Part shown: one piece after another, positions 54,883 to 62,783 of the stretch
Layout of the letters: each line of letters begins with the position of its first letter
Numbering within the stretch: the stretch's first letter is position 1
NCBI GenBank assembly: GCA_002730035.1
Contig: PBYU01000050.1
Coordinates: forward strand, 1-62,832
Direction: 5' to 3'
Source of the DNA: Gammaproteobacteria bacterium
GTDB taxonomy: Bacteria; Pseudomonadota; Gammaproteobacteria; Pseudomonadales; Pseudohongiellaceae
DNA length: 62,832 nucleotides
Program-made: the position numbers and the translations under genes
The notes under the pieces: generated by a model
Told to the model about the DNA's origin: nothing
What the model saw: the letters and a program-made list of their open reading frames with translations, nothing else
The model's database searches: none

Positions 54883-56118
54883 ATGCGTATTGAGACACCC
54901 GAGCAGCATTATGACCTGGTCGTAGTCGGCGGCGGCATGGTGGGTGCCAGTTTCGCGTGCGCTCTTAGTGCTGCAATCGAGAAGGAGAATCTTTCCATTT
55001 TAATTGTTGAAGCCATTCAACAATCTACCAATGTACCCCAGCAACCAAGTTTTGATTCCCGCTCGACTGCCTTGTCTTACGGCTCGCGTTGCATCTATCA
55101 GGAGATGGGCCTGTGGACACAGCTCGCCAGCCGCGTTACAGCCATCAAGGAGATTCATGTTTCTGATAAGGGTCGTTTCGGCTCCGCGCAACTCAACCAT
55201 GCTGAATATGAAGTCGAAGCGCTCGGCTATGTCGTCGAGAATCGCCAACTCGGTGAAGTATTAAACAAGGAGATGGAAAATTCTTCGCAGGTCAAACTCT
55301 TGTCACCGGCAAAAATTGACAAGGTCAGCCCCACCAGCAAGGGGATGCAGCTGCAGATCGAGAAGGGCGAATCGACTCACACTGTGGAGACTTCACTGGT
55401 AGTACTGGCAGATGGCGGTAAGTCACCGATCTGTAGTCAGCTAGGCATCGAACAATCTGTCGATGACTACCAACAACATGCACTTATTACGAATATTGCG
55501 TTTGAAAAACCGCATCACAATGTAGCCTATGAACGATTTACCGATACCGGCCCGTTGGCGGTGTTGCCTCTGGATTCCTATGAGTCGGAAAACCGGGGGT
55601 CTCTGGTGTGGACAGTAGCGGCGGATCAGAGTGGCGAACTGCTGGACATGGATTCTTCCAAACTCCTCCACTTATTGATGGACAGGTTTGGAAATCGGCT
55701 AGGACAGATCACTCTCATTGGCAAAAGGTTTTGTTATCCACTCACTCTCAGAGTTGCCAAAGAACAGATCAGGCCAGGGTTGGTATTGTTGGGAAACGTG
55801 GCGCACACGCTGCACCCGGTTGCCGGTCAGGGACTCAACCTGGCGTTGCGCGACACGATGGTGTTGGTGGAAAGGCTGAAGAGGGCTGCGGAAAACTCAG
55901 AATCACCTGGCTCCATGGCAGTGCTGCAGGACTATCTTGACAGTCAGGATTTTGATCAACAGAAGACAATTACCTTTACCAATCAACTCACTCGGCTTTT
56001 TTCGACGAACAATTCCGGAAAGGTACTGGCAAGAAAGCTCGGTCTGTTGTCGATTGACCTGATGCCTTCACTGAAGCGGGGTTTCGCTGAACAAGCCATG
56101 GGTCTCGGCGGGAAATAG
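54883..56118 (+). CDS. ubiH: 2-octaprenyl-6-methoxyphenyl hydroxylase UbiH
   Basis: 411 residues, class A flavoprotein monooxygenase. FAD motif DLVVVGGGMVGASFACALS, second motif VVLADGGKSPICSQLG, and GNVAHTLHPVAGQGLNLALRD, the UbiH form of the third motif. Catalyses hydroxylation in ubiquinone synthesis. Starts 13 bases after pepP, as in E. coli. A pair of inverted genes separates it from the ubiI-like gene. Confidence 0.9.
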   Translation: MRIETPEQHYDLVVVGGGMVGASFACALSAAIEKENLSILIVEAIQQSTNVPQQPSFDSRSTALSYGSRCIYQEMGLWTQLASRVTAIKEIHVSDKGRFGSAQLNHAEYEVEALGYVVENRQLGEVLNKEMENSSQVKLLSPAKIDKVSPTSKGMQLQIEKGESTHTVETSLVVLADGGKSPICSQLGIEQSVDDYQQHALITNIAFEKPHHNVAYERFTDTGPLAVLPLDSYESENRGSLVWTVAADQSGELLDMDSSKLLHLLMDRFGNRLGQITLIGKRFCYPLTLRVAKEQIRPGLVLLGNVAHTLHPVAGQGLNLALRDTMVLVERLKRAAENSESPGSMAVLQDYLDSQDFDQQKTITFTNQLTRLFSTNNSGKVLARKLGLLSIDLMPSLKRGFAEQAMGLGGK

Positions 56119-56128
56119 CAGCGCAGTT

Positions 56129-56536
56129 TTATTGCACGCTACTGCGGATATTCTCGATTCGATTTCTGTTTGCACCCAGGTCGCTGTAACCCAATCGGGA
56201 GGCTGAACGCACCTGTGTCATGCCACAGGTCTGGTCATACAGGAATTCAACATCATCGACATAGCCCATGATGCGACTGGTGAATTCCGCATAAAGATAG
56301 TTCTCAGCCACATTGACAATGTTGGCCTCATCCAGGCCTATCAGGACTTGTTCAATCTGTTCAAGGCTTGCGGCGATGGGTTCGATGCGGTGAGCTTCAT
56401 CCGTTGCAAAACTCGATACACAATTCGGTGACTCGGGGCAGGGTGCGAGTCTGCCATTCTGAATGCCAATATTCGGCGGCGGCTCACCCGCGCATGCAGC
56501 CAGAAAGGGTAATAAGGAGAATAGAGATCTTTTCAT
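56129..56536 (-). CDS. DUF1499 lipoprotein-like protein
   Basis: 135 residues: signal sequence with a potential lipobox (LPFLAACAG; Cys near residue 15), then the DUF1499 pattern APCPESPNCVSSFA, YLYAEFTSRIMGYVDDVEFLYD, and SRLGYSDLGANRNRIENIR. Function unknown. It is convergent with ubiH (10-base gap) and follows the maoC-like gene on the same strand by three bases. Confidence 0.82.
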   Translation of the reverse strand: MKRSLFSLLPFLAACAGEPPPNIGIQNGRLAPCPESPNCVSSFATDEAHRIEPIAASLEQIEQVLIGLDEANIVNVAENYLYAEFTSRIMGYVDDVEFLYDQTCGMTQVRSASRLGYSDLGANRNRIENIRSSVQ

Positions 56537-56539
56537 GAC

Positions 56540-57001
56540 CTAACTCACCACACTCATGCCCAACCACTCAGCAATTAGCGCCGGTTTTTCCTCGCCGTCT
56601 ATTTCAACGGTGACGCTGTGCTTTAGCAGCCATTGATTTGGATTTTTCTCTTCGGCGCTAAGCAGTACGAAACGGCCACGTATTTTGCTGTCAACTTTGA
56701 CAGGATTGATAAAACGCAGCCTGTCAAATCCGTAATTTATTCCCATCACACTGTTTTGCAACTTGGTGCTTGCTTCATAACCCATCAGTACCATCAACGA
56801 CATGGTGAGAAAACCGTGGGCAATAGTAGTTCCAAAAGGAGTTTGTGCAGCGCGTTCCGGATCGACATGAATATATTGGTGGTCACCTGTCGCATCGGCG
56901 AACTGATTAATCCTATCCTGGTCAACCAGCAACCAGTCTGAAACACCGACTTCCTTACCGATATAATCATCGAGTTGATCTACACTCAGTGTTAACGCCA
57001 T
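56540..57001 (-). CDS. MaoC family (R)-enoyl-CoA hydratase-like protein
   Basis: 153 residues. The hotdog hydratase signature is in TGDHQYIHVDPERAAQTPFGTTIAHGFLTMSL (Asp-x4-His at the active site, Gly-x-T-x-AHG). AGGAGAG precedes the ATG. Likely hydrates enoyl-CoA thioesters. Transcribed with the DUF1499 gene, divergent from the ubiI-like gene. Confidence 0.88.
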   Translation of the reverse strand: MALTLSVDQLDDYIGKEVGVSDWLLVDQDRINQFADATGDHQYIHVDPERAAQTPFGTTIAHGFLTMSLMVLMGYEASTKLQNSVMGINYGFDRLRFINPVKVDSKIRGRFVLLSAEEKNPNQWLLKHSVTVEIDGEEKPALIAEWLGMSVVS

Positions 57002-57146
57002 GTCACTCTCCTGTTACTGCAGATTGAATTCGCCAGGCAAGCGTACCCTTCATTGCCGCTTATCGCAAAGCAGTCTATCAATGAGCCTCCTATGGAAACA
57101 AGAGCGAGTTAGGGAATCGATTCGAGTCAGCCTATAATAGTCAACA

Positions 57147-58397
57147 ATGAATGCGGAACCTGAAACAGAATTCGATATAGTTATCGTGGGCGGCGGCATG
57201 GTTGGAGCCACCATGGCATGCCTGCTCGGAAGACTTCCCCTGCGCGTTGCGCTGGTTGACCAAGCAGAGCAGGATTCTTCTGCCATTCCATTTTCCAGCG
57301 ACTCACTCAAGTTTGACTCACGAGTGAGCGCTCTTACCAGAGCATCCACGCGACTATTTGACGAAATAGGTGCATGGGAGCGCATCTGTAGTATGCGCTG
57401 TTATGCGTATCAGGGTATGGAAGTCTGGGATGCCGACGGCACCGGGCACATTCACTTTTCAGCTGACGAAATCAATCAGCCATCACTCGGCACCATCGTT
57501 GAGAATTCGATCATCAATACCGCGCTCTATGCGACGTTAAAGGAAACAGAAAATCTGAGTCTTTTGGCGCCGATGACCGTTCAAGACCTGACTGTCAGCG
57601 GCAGTGCGGGGAAACAGATAGCCCGGCTGCAAACTGAGCACGGGCGACAGATTACAACTGACCTAGTCATCGCAGCAGATGGTGCCAATTCCAAAATTCG
57701 GCAGCTCGCTGAATTCAGAACCCGGGAATGGGATTACGATCACCAGGCGTTAGTGACTACAGTGCGCACTGAACTACCCCACAATGACACTGCACTGCAA
57801 CGTTTTATCGAAACGGGGCCACTTGCATTTCTACCACTATCGCCATCGGCTCAATCCAGTGATCAGCGTTATTGTTCGATTGTTTGGTCGGCTGTACCGG
57901 AGCGAGCCGAAGCATTAATGGCAATGCCCGATGAAGAGTTTCAACTCGAACTCGCCGTCAGCATCGAACATCGACTCGGTAAGATTCTGGAGATTGATAA
58001 GCGCCTGACATTTCCACTGAGGCAGCGCCATGCCATTGCTTACACAAAAGACAATATTGTGTTGATCGGGGATGCAGCCCATACAATTCACCCGTTGGCG
58101 GGCCAGGGAGTCAACCTGGGATTGCTGGACGCGGCCGCCCTGGCACAAGAGCTTGGCAGAGCACTGGAAGCCGGTCGAAGCCTGACCGATGCAACCGTGC
58201 TGCGGCGCTATCAGCGAAAACGCATCGGTCACAATCTCGGCATGATGTGGGTGATGGAGGGATTCAAACATCTGTTTGCTGAACAAGCCTTACCGATACG
58301 TTGGCTCAGGAATATAGGCATGAGCGGTGTGGATAATATTTCTGTAATTAAGAACTTGCTGGCACGAAGGGCCATGGGGTTGGACTGGCACAATTAG
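57147..58397 (+). CDS. ubiI: UbiI/VisC-like FAD hydroxylase
   Basis: 416 residues. FAD motif DIVIVGGGMVGATMACLLG, second motif LVIAADGANSKIRQLA, and GDAAHTIHPLAGQGVNLGLLDAAALAQEL, the form typical of UbiI/VisC. It hydroxylates C5 in ubiquinone synthesis. In E. coli pepP-ubiH-ubiI are contiguous; here 1028 bases with two inverted genes stand between ubiH and this gene, so it has its own promoter in 57002-57146. Confidence 0.85.
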   Translation: MNAEPETEFDIVIVGGGMVGATMACLLGRLPLRVALVDQAEQDSSAIPFSSDSLKFDSRVSALTRASTRLFDEIGAWERICSMRCYAYQGMEVWDADGTGHIHFSADEINQPSLGTIVENSIINTALYATLKETENLSLLAPMTVQDLTVSGSAGKQIARLQTEHGRQITTDLVIAADGANSKIRQLAEFRTREWDYDHQALVTTVRTELPHNDTALQRFIETGPLAFLPLSPSAQSSDQRYCSIVWSAVPERAEALMAMPDEEFQLELAVSIEHRLGKILEIDKRLTFPLRQRHAIAYTKDNIVLIGDAAHTIHPLAGQGVNLGLLDAAALAQELGRALEAGRSLTDATVLRRYQRKRIGHNLGMMWVMEGFKHLFAEQALPIRWLRNIGMSGVDNISVIKNLLARRAMGLDWHN

Positions 58398-58432
58398 CAC
58401 GAGCCCATATAGCCAGAATTAGGAAGATTGTT

Positions 58433-58540
58433 GTGGGTGATACGCTTTTGTTCGAGGTCATCATCAACGAAAATACGAGATTCTACAATCAACTCCCTAA
58501 GCTAATCAGTGAGCAGTCAAATGCAAAACGTTTGCCATAA
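58433..58540 (+). CDS. possible 35-residue protein
   Basis: GTG start with AGGAAG eight bases upstream; product VGDTLLFEVIINENTRFYNQ then LPKLISEQSNAKRLP. Follows the ubiI-like gene by 35 bases. Amino-acid use is protein-like and basic. No family known; could be chance. Confidence 0.35.
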   Translation: MGDTLLFEVIINENTRFYNQLPKLISEQSNAKRLP

Positions 58541-58565
58541 CCACTACCTGTCTTTTCAATTCGAA

Positions 58566-59225
58566 CTACTCCCATAATTGAATTTCCTGCTCTCCCCGGG
58601 GTGAGATTTTGTACACTCCCCGAGACTCTCTATCAAACCAGCCGTACACATTTCTATACAAGATATCCCTGCTGTTTGGCTCATTGATTGCCAGCGCAAT
58701 ATCCGATGCTTTGGTGGCTCCCACCTTCTGCAGGTAGTGGGCGACTGTCAGGGCTCGCTGGCGGTAAGCGGTCATCAATCCCTTTTTCATGGCCGTACCA
58801 CCCAGATTTGGATCGCCAACTCGCTTTGCAAATTCACCCAACAGGCGCTGCTGGCGCTGCTTCGATGTGCGCGGCTGATAAGGGCCGGGATCGAGTAATA
58901 TTTGTACACTGACCTTTCTCGAGTCTGCCTCAATAAGCACTAGCCCTAACCCCAGCATTCTTAATAACTTGAGCGTCTGCTTCTTGCGCCGCCGTAAAGG
59001 CTTACATTGCTTAGGGACGCCAATGTACACTCGCGGCGTTAACGAAAGCCTTGCCACTGCCTGAAGAATCAAATCCAGGTTTAGAGATAGCTTCAGTTCC
59101 ACGACCAATGGGTCTTCATCCGCGCGCACCGCTAAGACGTCGCAATTATTAACTTCTCCCTTTACCTCATAATTCCGAGATTCCAGAAATTCCTTCAAAG
59201 GCAGATAGAGATCAGATTCTTTCAT
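58566..59225 (-). CDS. DUF2161 (PD-(D/E)XK-like) protein
   Basis: 219 residues. NCDVLAVRADEDPLVVELKLSLNLDLILQAVARL carries the D...ExK core of PD-(D/E)XK nucleases, followed by a basic RRRKKQTLKLLRMLG helix and a C-terminal winged-helix-like domain (ATKASDIALAIN, DILYRNVYGWF). The family is described as DUF2161 phosphodiesterase-like; substrate unknown. It is the last ordinary gene before the cassette array. Confidence 0.8.
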   Translation of the reverse strand: MKESDLYLPLKEFLESRNYEVKGEVNNCDVLAVRADEDPLVVELKLSLNLDLILQAVARLSLTPRVYIGVPKQCKPLRRRKKQTLKLLRMLGLGLVLIEADSRKVSVQILLDPGPYQPRTSKQRQQRLLGEFAKRVGDPNLGGTAMKKGLMTAYRQRALTVAHYLQKVGATKASDIALAINEPNSRDILYRNVYGWFDRESRGVYKISPRGEQEIQLWE

Positions 59226-59936
59226 TCCAATTCAACCCGGTGCAAATTGCTTAATTGGAAAGATAGCTGTATTGAGATTGGCATGGGGTTAGCTATTCAT
59301 CTTTTTGTTTCTCAACATTCTGCCCAACAACAGCTAGTTTGCTTTAGGCCTATCATAATCTTAAAGAAACGATTTACAACAAAGTATTATGACGCCCTGG
59401 ACAGCGCAGGGGCCGTTACGCTGCAATCACTAATCAGCAAGTGCGGTATTCAACCAACACTGGAAGCATGGCCAATTAGAAACTTTAAAACCCGTGCTGT
59501 CACTTCAGAACTAAGGGATTACTCTTGCTTGTCTATCTTAACTAGCAGACAACTTTTCGAATCTCCGACTAATCGTTCCGATTTCGATCGAGGGGATTGC
59601 AAATAAATGGCTCGGTTTTCTACCTAAACACACCCACTTTCTAATCTACCAAAAGTCCATTACAAGGAAATTCAATCAGTTAGAATTTAGTCATTCCGGA
59701 TATCGAGAAGCACCTATTTGAATAGTGAGACCCCCTCATAATATTAGATATGAGGACCCCCCTCAGTAACTATCTAGCGCAATTTTTGGGATTAATGGAA
59801 AATATGTTCCATTTCAAAAGGCTAGGGATTAGACTTCAAATTGACCCTAGTGAGAAACCGAGGGGGTCGCTATATACACATGTTATGTTCCTTGAAACTA
59901 TCGATTTAGGCACAATTTGAAAACTCACTTGAAATA
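59226..59936. other. 711-bp boundary region at the left end of the cassette array
   Basis: No integrase gene is present. A plus-strand frame at 59247-59606 has no family resemblance and poor coding character. From 59723 to 59880 there are nested inverted repeats: GACCCCCTC (59729) and GGACCCCCCTC (59754) against GAGGGGGTC (59870), and CTAGGG/CCCTAG (59823/59844). They end at GTTATGTTC (59882-59890), identical to the attC right core at 60489. This may be a degenerate attI or the right half of a lost attC. Confidence 0.5.
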
Positions 59937-60404
59937 ATGAACTTAGAAAAACTGAATCAGTGGCTAACTTTGTTCGCCAATTTTGGAGTATTGGCGGGAA
60001 TCATATTTCTTGGATTCGAGATTAGTCAGAATACTCGCACGATGCAGGCAGCCGCTATTCAAGAATCAACAAACATTGCGCGCGAACAGTTATACTTTCT
60101 TGCGGGCAACAGTGACATAGCCAGAATAGAAAGTCTTGGAGACGAAGATATATCTCAACTAAACCCTGAAGAGTTACAACGTTATTTTTATTAAGAACGA
60201 GCATTTTGGCTTGGAATGCAAGGCCAGTTTAGGCAGTGGGAATTGGGCATTTTGCCTGACGAAGAATGGGGTATGTGGTCGCGTATAATTTGCGGCGGCA
60301 GCAATTACGGTAGCGCTGGAGATCAGGCGTTCTGGGAAGATACAAAACGAGACCTAATTCCAACGTTCACAACTTGGGTAGAATCAAACTGCGGGCTAGA
60401 CTAA
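59937..60404 (+). pseudogene. cassette 1: single-TM family protein with one in-frame TAA
   Basis: MNLEKLNQWLTLFANFGVLA then GIIFLGFEISQNTRT: an N-terminal membrane helix and the I-QNT motif of the family seen at 28004 and 60553. A TAA at 60192-60194 interrupts it after 85 codons; the same frame resumes as ERAFWLGMQGQFRQWELGIL with PDEEWGMWSRII and ends at 60404, 31 bases before attC. One nonsense codon and no frameshift separate it from a normal 155-residue gene. Function unknown. Confidence 0.7.
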
Positions 60405-60435
60405 TGGTTAGGGAATTTATGGTCGAGTTGGGTCG

Positions 60436-60497
60436 GAACATAACAATCAGATCAAGGAGATGCGCTTCGCGCACTCTTTATCAAAAGCGTTATGTTC
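60436..60497 (+). other. attC site 1 of the array
   Basis: Perfect 9-bp core pair GAACATAAC (60436-60444) and GTTATGTTC (60489-60497). Central hairpin TGCGC-TTC-GCGCA (60461-60473). Internal arms AATCAGATCAAGGA and CACTCTTTATCAAAAGC. 62 bp, the size of short attC sites. Crossover would fall after G60489. Confidence 0.85.
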
Positions 60498-60552
60498 TTC
60501 AACATAAGCAATTACTAAGCATAATTGGAAAAATGGCTTCTTAAAAAGAAAA

Positions 60553-61041
60553 ATGAATTGGGAAATAGTTGGTTCAATTGGAGAACTTTTTGGCGCAGTT
60601 GCAGTTGTGGTTTCGTTGGTATACCTAGCCAAACAGATAAATCAAAATACCAAGCAAGTAGAAAAGCAATCTCGAACTCAAAGACTAAGTGTACTAGGCC
60701 ACCTCGGGGATCAATGGAGGGGCTTTAGAAGCAATATCACGAGTAATCCCGAAGTGGCCACGATCTGGCGACGTGGCAATGAAAACCTCGAACAGCTTGA
60801 TGCCGACGAAAGAACCCTGTTCGATTTGCTCCTAGTCGAGTTTTTCTGGGGGATCACGTACAACTGGATGATGGGAGTCGAAGAAGGATTGGGCGAGTAC
60901 CTTCGAGATGAAATTGAGGATAATTTGCTTATTTATGATAGTCCCGGCCTAAGAGCATGGTGGGAATCTAGTCCGCACAGGAACGAATACCCAAGCGACC
61001 TGATCGCTACAGTTGATGGGCTTTTTAAGAAAAATAGTTAA
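60553..61041 (+). CDS. cassette 2: intact single-TM family protein
   Basis: 162 residues: MNWEIVGSIGELFGAVAVVV, SLVYLAKQINQNTKQVEKQS (one membrane helix near residues 8-26), a helical domain VLGHLGDQWRGFRSNITSNPE, LLVEFFWGITYNWMMGVEEG, and YDSPGLRAWWESSPHRNEYP. This is the only undamaged member of the three family copies in this window and shows their full extent. The family is common in marine gammaproteobacteria and integron cassettes; its function is unknown. 55 bases of leader precede it. Confidence 0.75.
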   Translation: MNWEIVGSIGELFGAVAVVVSLVYLAKQINQNTKQVEKQSRTQRLSVLGHLGDQWRGFRSNITSNPEVATIWRRGNENLEQLDADERTLFDLLLVEFFWGITYNWMMGVEEGLGEYLRDEIEDNLLIYDSPGLRAWWESSPHRNEYPSDLIATVDGLFKKNS

Positions 61042-61058
61042 CTTTTGAGGGCGGCCAG

Positions 61059-61117
61059 AACATTACAATCAAATCAAGGAGATGCGCTACACGCACTCTT
61101 TACTAAAAGCGTTAGGT
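61059..61117 (+). other. attC site 2 of the array
   Basis: Right core GTTAGGT (61111-61117) matches GTTRRRY exactly. Left core is CATTAC (61061-61066), imperfect, as often happens since the right core comes from the next cassette. Arms AATCAAATCAAGGA and CACTCTTTACTAAAAGC around GCGCTACACGC; almost identical to sites 1 and 27477. Confidence 0.8.
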
Positions 61118-61126
61118 GACTAGAAC

Positions 61127-61534
61127 ATGCAAAAGTCAATCCGAATAGGATTTCTATTACTTATCGGGAGCCAAACGCTGCACTCTATCGAGGAGTATTC
61201 TAACTCGCTCTGGGAAGTGTTACCGCAAGCTCGCGTAATTAGCGGATTGATTAGTAACGATTTGAGTTTTGGATTTGCGATAGTCAACGCGACACTTGTA
61301 GCATTTGGATTTTGGTGTTTTATTGGCCCTATCCAACATGGTTGGTGTGGCGCATCAGCCCTTATGTGGTTTTGGGTTGTTCTTGAGCTTGGAAACAGCA
61401 TAGGGCACACTTACTTAGCAATAGACTAGGGAGGTTACTTTCCTGGTCTCTATAGCATGCCATTGCTTACAATATTTTCAATCTATATAGCATTCGAATT
61501 GGTCACATCAAATGGCGATACTAATGTCACTTAA
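61127..61534 (+). pseudogene. cassette 3: HXXEE membrane protein with one in-frame TAG
   Basis: MQKSIRIGFLLLIGSQTLHS then IEEYSNSLWE: the motif H-x-x-E-E. Four hydrophobic segments. A TAG at 61427-61429 interrupts it after 100 codons just inside GHTYLAID-stop-GGYFPGLYSMPLL, the region G-H...GY-PG of the HXXEE family; the frame then runs on to a TAA at 61532-61534 that lies inside the attC left core (ACTTAAC, 61529-61535), the typical end of a cassette gene. So the full-length gene is 135 codons with one nonsense. Confidence 0.75.
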
Positions 61535-61594
61535 CAATCAGTTCAAAGCGGGACAAGCCACTACGTGGCTTGTCCCTTGACAAGAGCTTTATGC
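61529..61594 (+). other. attC-like site 3 of the array
   Basis: Left core ACTTAAC (61529-61535) fits RYYYAAC; the arm AATCAGTTCAAAGCG follows. A 12-bp stem GGGACAAGCCAC/GTGGCTTGTCCC with a TAC loop (61550-61576) forms the variable part. The right core is degenerate (GAGCTTTATGC near 61585-61594 instead of GCGTTATGC). It may be a dead site or one altered at the junction. Confidence 0.65.
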
Positions 61595-61648
61595 GTCTCG
61601 ATTTTTCTAACAACGCATAATTCCATGTAGTAAAGAGATAATTAGCAC

Positions 61649-61927
61649 ATGAAGGAAATACCAGCATCAGCTACATCGTATAAGAAAACGCCCGACTTTA
61701 CGGAAGAAACAGTACCTGCTGGGTTATTGAAAGCTCATCAAACAAAGGAAGGAATCTGGGCTAAGATTAATATTAGTGAAGGTCAGCTACGTTATCGAAT
61801 TCTTGAGCCGGAATATGAAGAAGTTATGTTATCTACCGAGAGGTATGGTGTCGTTGAACCAACCATACTTCATGACGTAGCGCCAGAAGGGAAAGTTCGA
61901 TTTCATCTTGAGTTTTTTCGTGAGTAA
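61649..61927 (+). CDS. cassette 4: DUF1971 family protein
   Basis: 92 residues, intact. SYKKTPDFTEETVPAGLLKAH then GIWAKINISEGQLRYRILEPE, VVEPTILHDVAPEGKVRFHLEF. The short cupin-like pattern fits DUF1971, sometimes found attached to or near tellurite-resistance methyltransferases. It stands alone here. An array member between attC 3 and attC 4. Confidence 0.85.
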   Translation: MKEIPASATSYKKTPDFTEETVPAGLLKAHQTKEGIWAKINISEGQLRYRILEPEYEEVMLSTERYGVVEPTILHDVAPEGKVRFHLEFFRE

Positions 61928-61944
61928 TCCAATATGGCCTACCG

Positions 61945-62003
61945 ACACATAATCAATTCAACAAGGACACGCCAAGGCGTGCCTATTATTAAAGGCGTTA
62001 TGT
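61945..62003 (+). other. attC-like site 4, right end of the array
   Basis: Right core GTTATGT (61997-62003); left core ACATAAT (61947-61953), one base from ACATAAC. Inside, CACGCC-AA-GGCGTG (61968-61981) is the hairpin. Arms AATCAATTCAACAAGGA and CCTATTATTAAAGGC. Directly after GTTATGTCC lies the truncated MMPL-type gene. Confidence 0.75.
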
Positions 62004-62301
62004 CCAGAAAGTCGGACAATCTATGCAGCGCATCCAAGGATTCCGCATTGAAGATGTTCGAAATGTGTGGAGCGGCCTCGAGCCCCACGATCAGATATTC
62101 ATTGTCACCGAATACTTCCAGCAGCTGATCATATTCCAGCAGGGTAGGATCACCGGCAATGAAATAGCGCTCGGTGCTGTTATCGAAGGGAATAGAGCCG
62201 CCAGTAAAAAAGGCCAAAAGGAGCAGCAAAAGAGAAACGCCGATGACAATAGCTCGCTTGGCTATGACAAAATTTGCCCAGGCATTAATCAGGCTTGTCA
62301 T
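62004..62301 (-). pseudogene. MMPL/RND-type exporter, only the N-terminus left
   Basis: From an ATG at 62301 with AGGAG upstream, the minus strand encodes about 99 recognisable residues: INAWANFVIAKRAIVIGVSL, a TM helix, GGSIPFDNSTERYF, and YLIVGLEAAPHISNIFNAES LDALHRLSDF. The rest of the roughly 750-1000-residue transporter is absent; the frame runs into attC 4 where it ends at 61939. The break coincides with the attC right core, so cassette insertion or an attC-mediated rearrangement cut the gene. Confidence 0.75.
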
Positions 62302-62323
62302 CCTTAGACTCCTGCTTTGCGGC

Positions 62324-62339
62324 GGGACATACCTGTCCC
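62324..62339. repeat. GGGACA/TGTCCC hairpin
   Basis: GGGACA, four bases, TGTCCC, upstream of the MMPL remnant; a related gggacag occurs at 62407. The gap 62302-62594 holds nothing else I can assign. Confidence 0.5.
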
Positions 62340-62594
62340 ACAGAGTATTTCTTATGATTTTGGTTTAGTTCGCATCCGAGCAGCGCTGAATTACCGTCGA
62401 TTTCATGGGACAGGTAATACGCAATGTGAATCGCGTAAAGTTAACGATGTTCATATTTTTTGATGCTTACTAAAAACATAAAAAATCCTTATTTTAGAAT
62501 TGCTTATTAAGATTTCTTAATGTCAGTCGATACTATGCTTGTGCAAATTTTGACTCCCCGAAACAAAGGCAATAGGGCAGCAAGGAGCGCTGGC

Positions 62595-62783
62595 ATGGCA
62601 AAGGAATCGAAATTTCCATTCGATCTGGATCTCAGTTCGCTGGATACGGGAAGTATCACCAATATCCTTAATGATATTGAACAGCACCTTCCCCTGATGG
62701 AGAGTGAGGGGGATCTCAGCCAGTTGCTGCAGGTAAAGGCATACTTTGAAGACGAACTGAAAATCGCTAAACGACTGCACTAG
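62595..62783 (+). CDS. small cytoplasmic protein, unknown
   Basis: ATG at 62595 with AAGGAG nine bases upstream gives 62 residues (KESKFPFDLDLSSLDTGSIT, then helical, QVKAYFEDELKIAKRLH). A longer frame from 62520 adds 25 residues. Acidic and helical at the C-terminus. Family not recognised. The window ends 49 bases later. Confidence 0.55.
   Translation: MAKESKFPFDLDLSSLDTGSITNILNDIEQHLPLMESEGDLSQLLQVKAYFEDELKIAKRLH

Noticed and set aside
59247..59606. 119-codon plus-strand open frame before the array
   Set aside because: No motif, no Shine-Dalgarno and poor coding character; kept only as part of the boundary region.
27562..61534. Selenocysteine or pyrrolysine as explanation of in-frame stops
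   Set aside because: No TGA is involved and both TAA and TAG occur, so neither recoding system would explain all four; no dedicated tRNA or SECIS-like element was seen.
61550..61576. GGGACAAGCCAC hairpin as a transcription terminator
   Set aside because: No T-run follows, and it sits symmetrically inside attC-type cores, so the attC reading is preferred.
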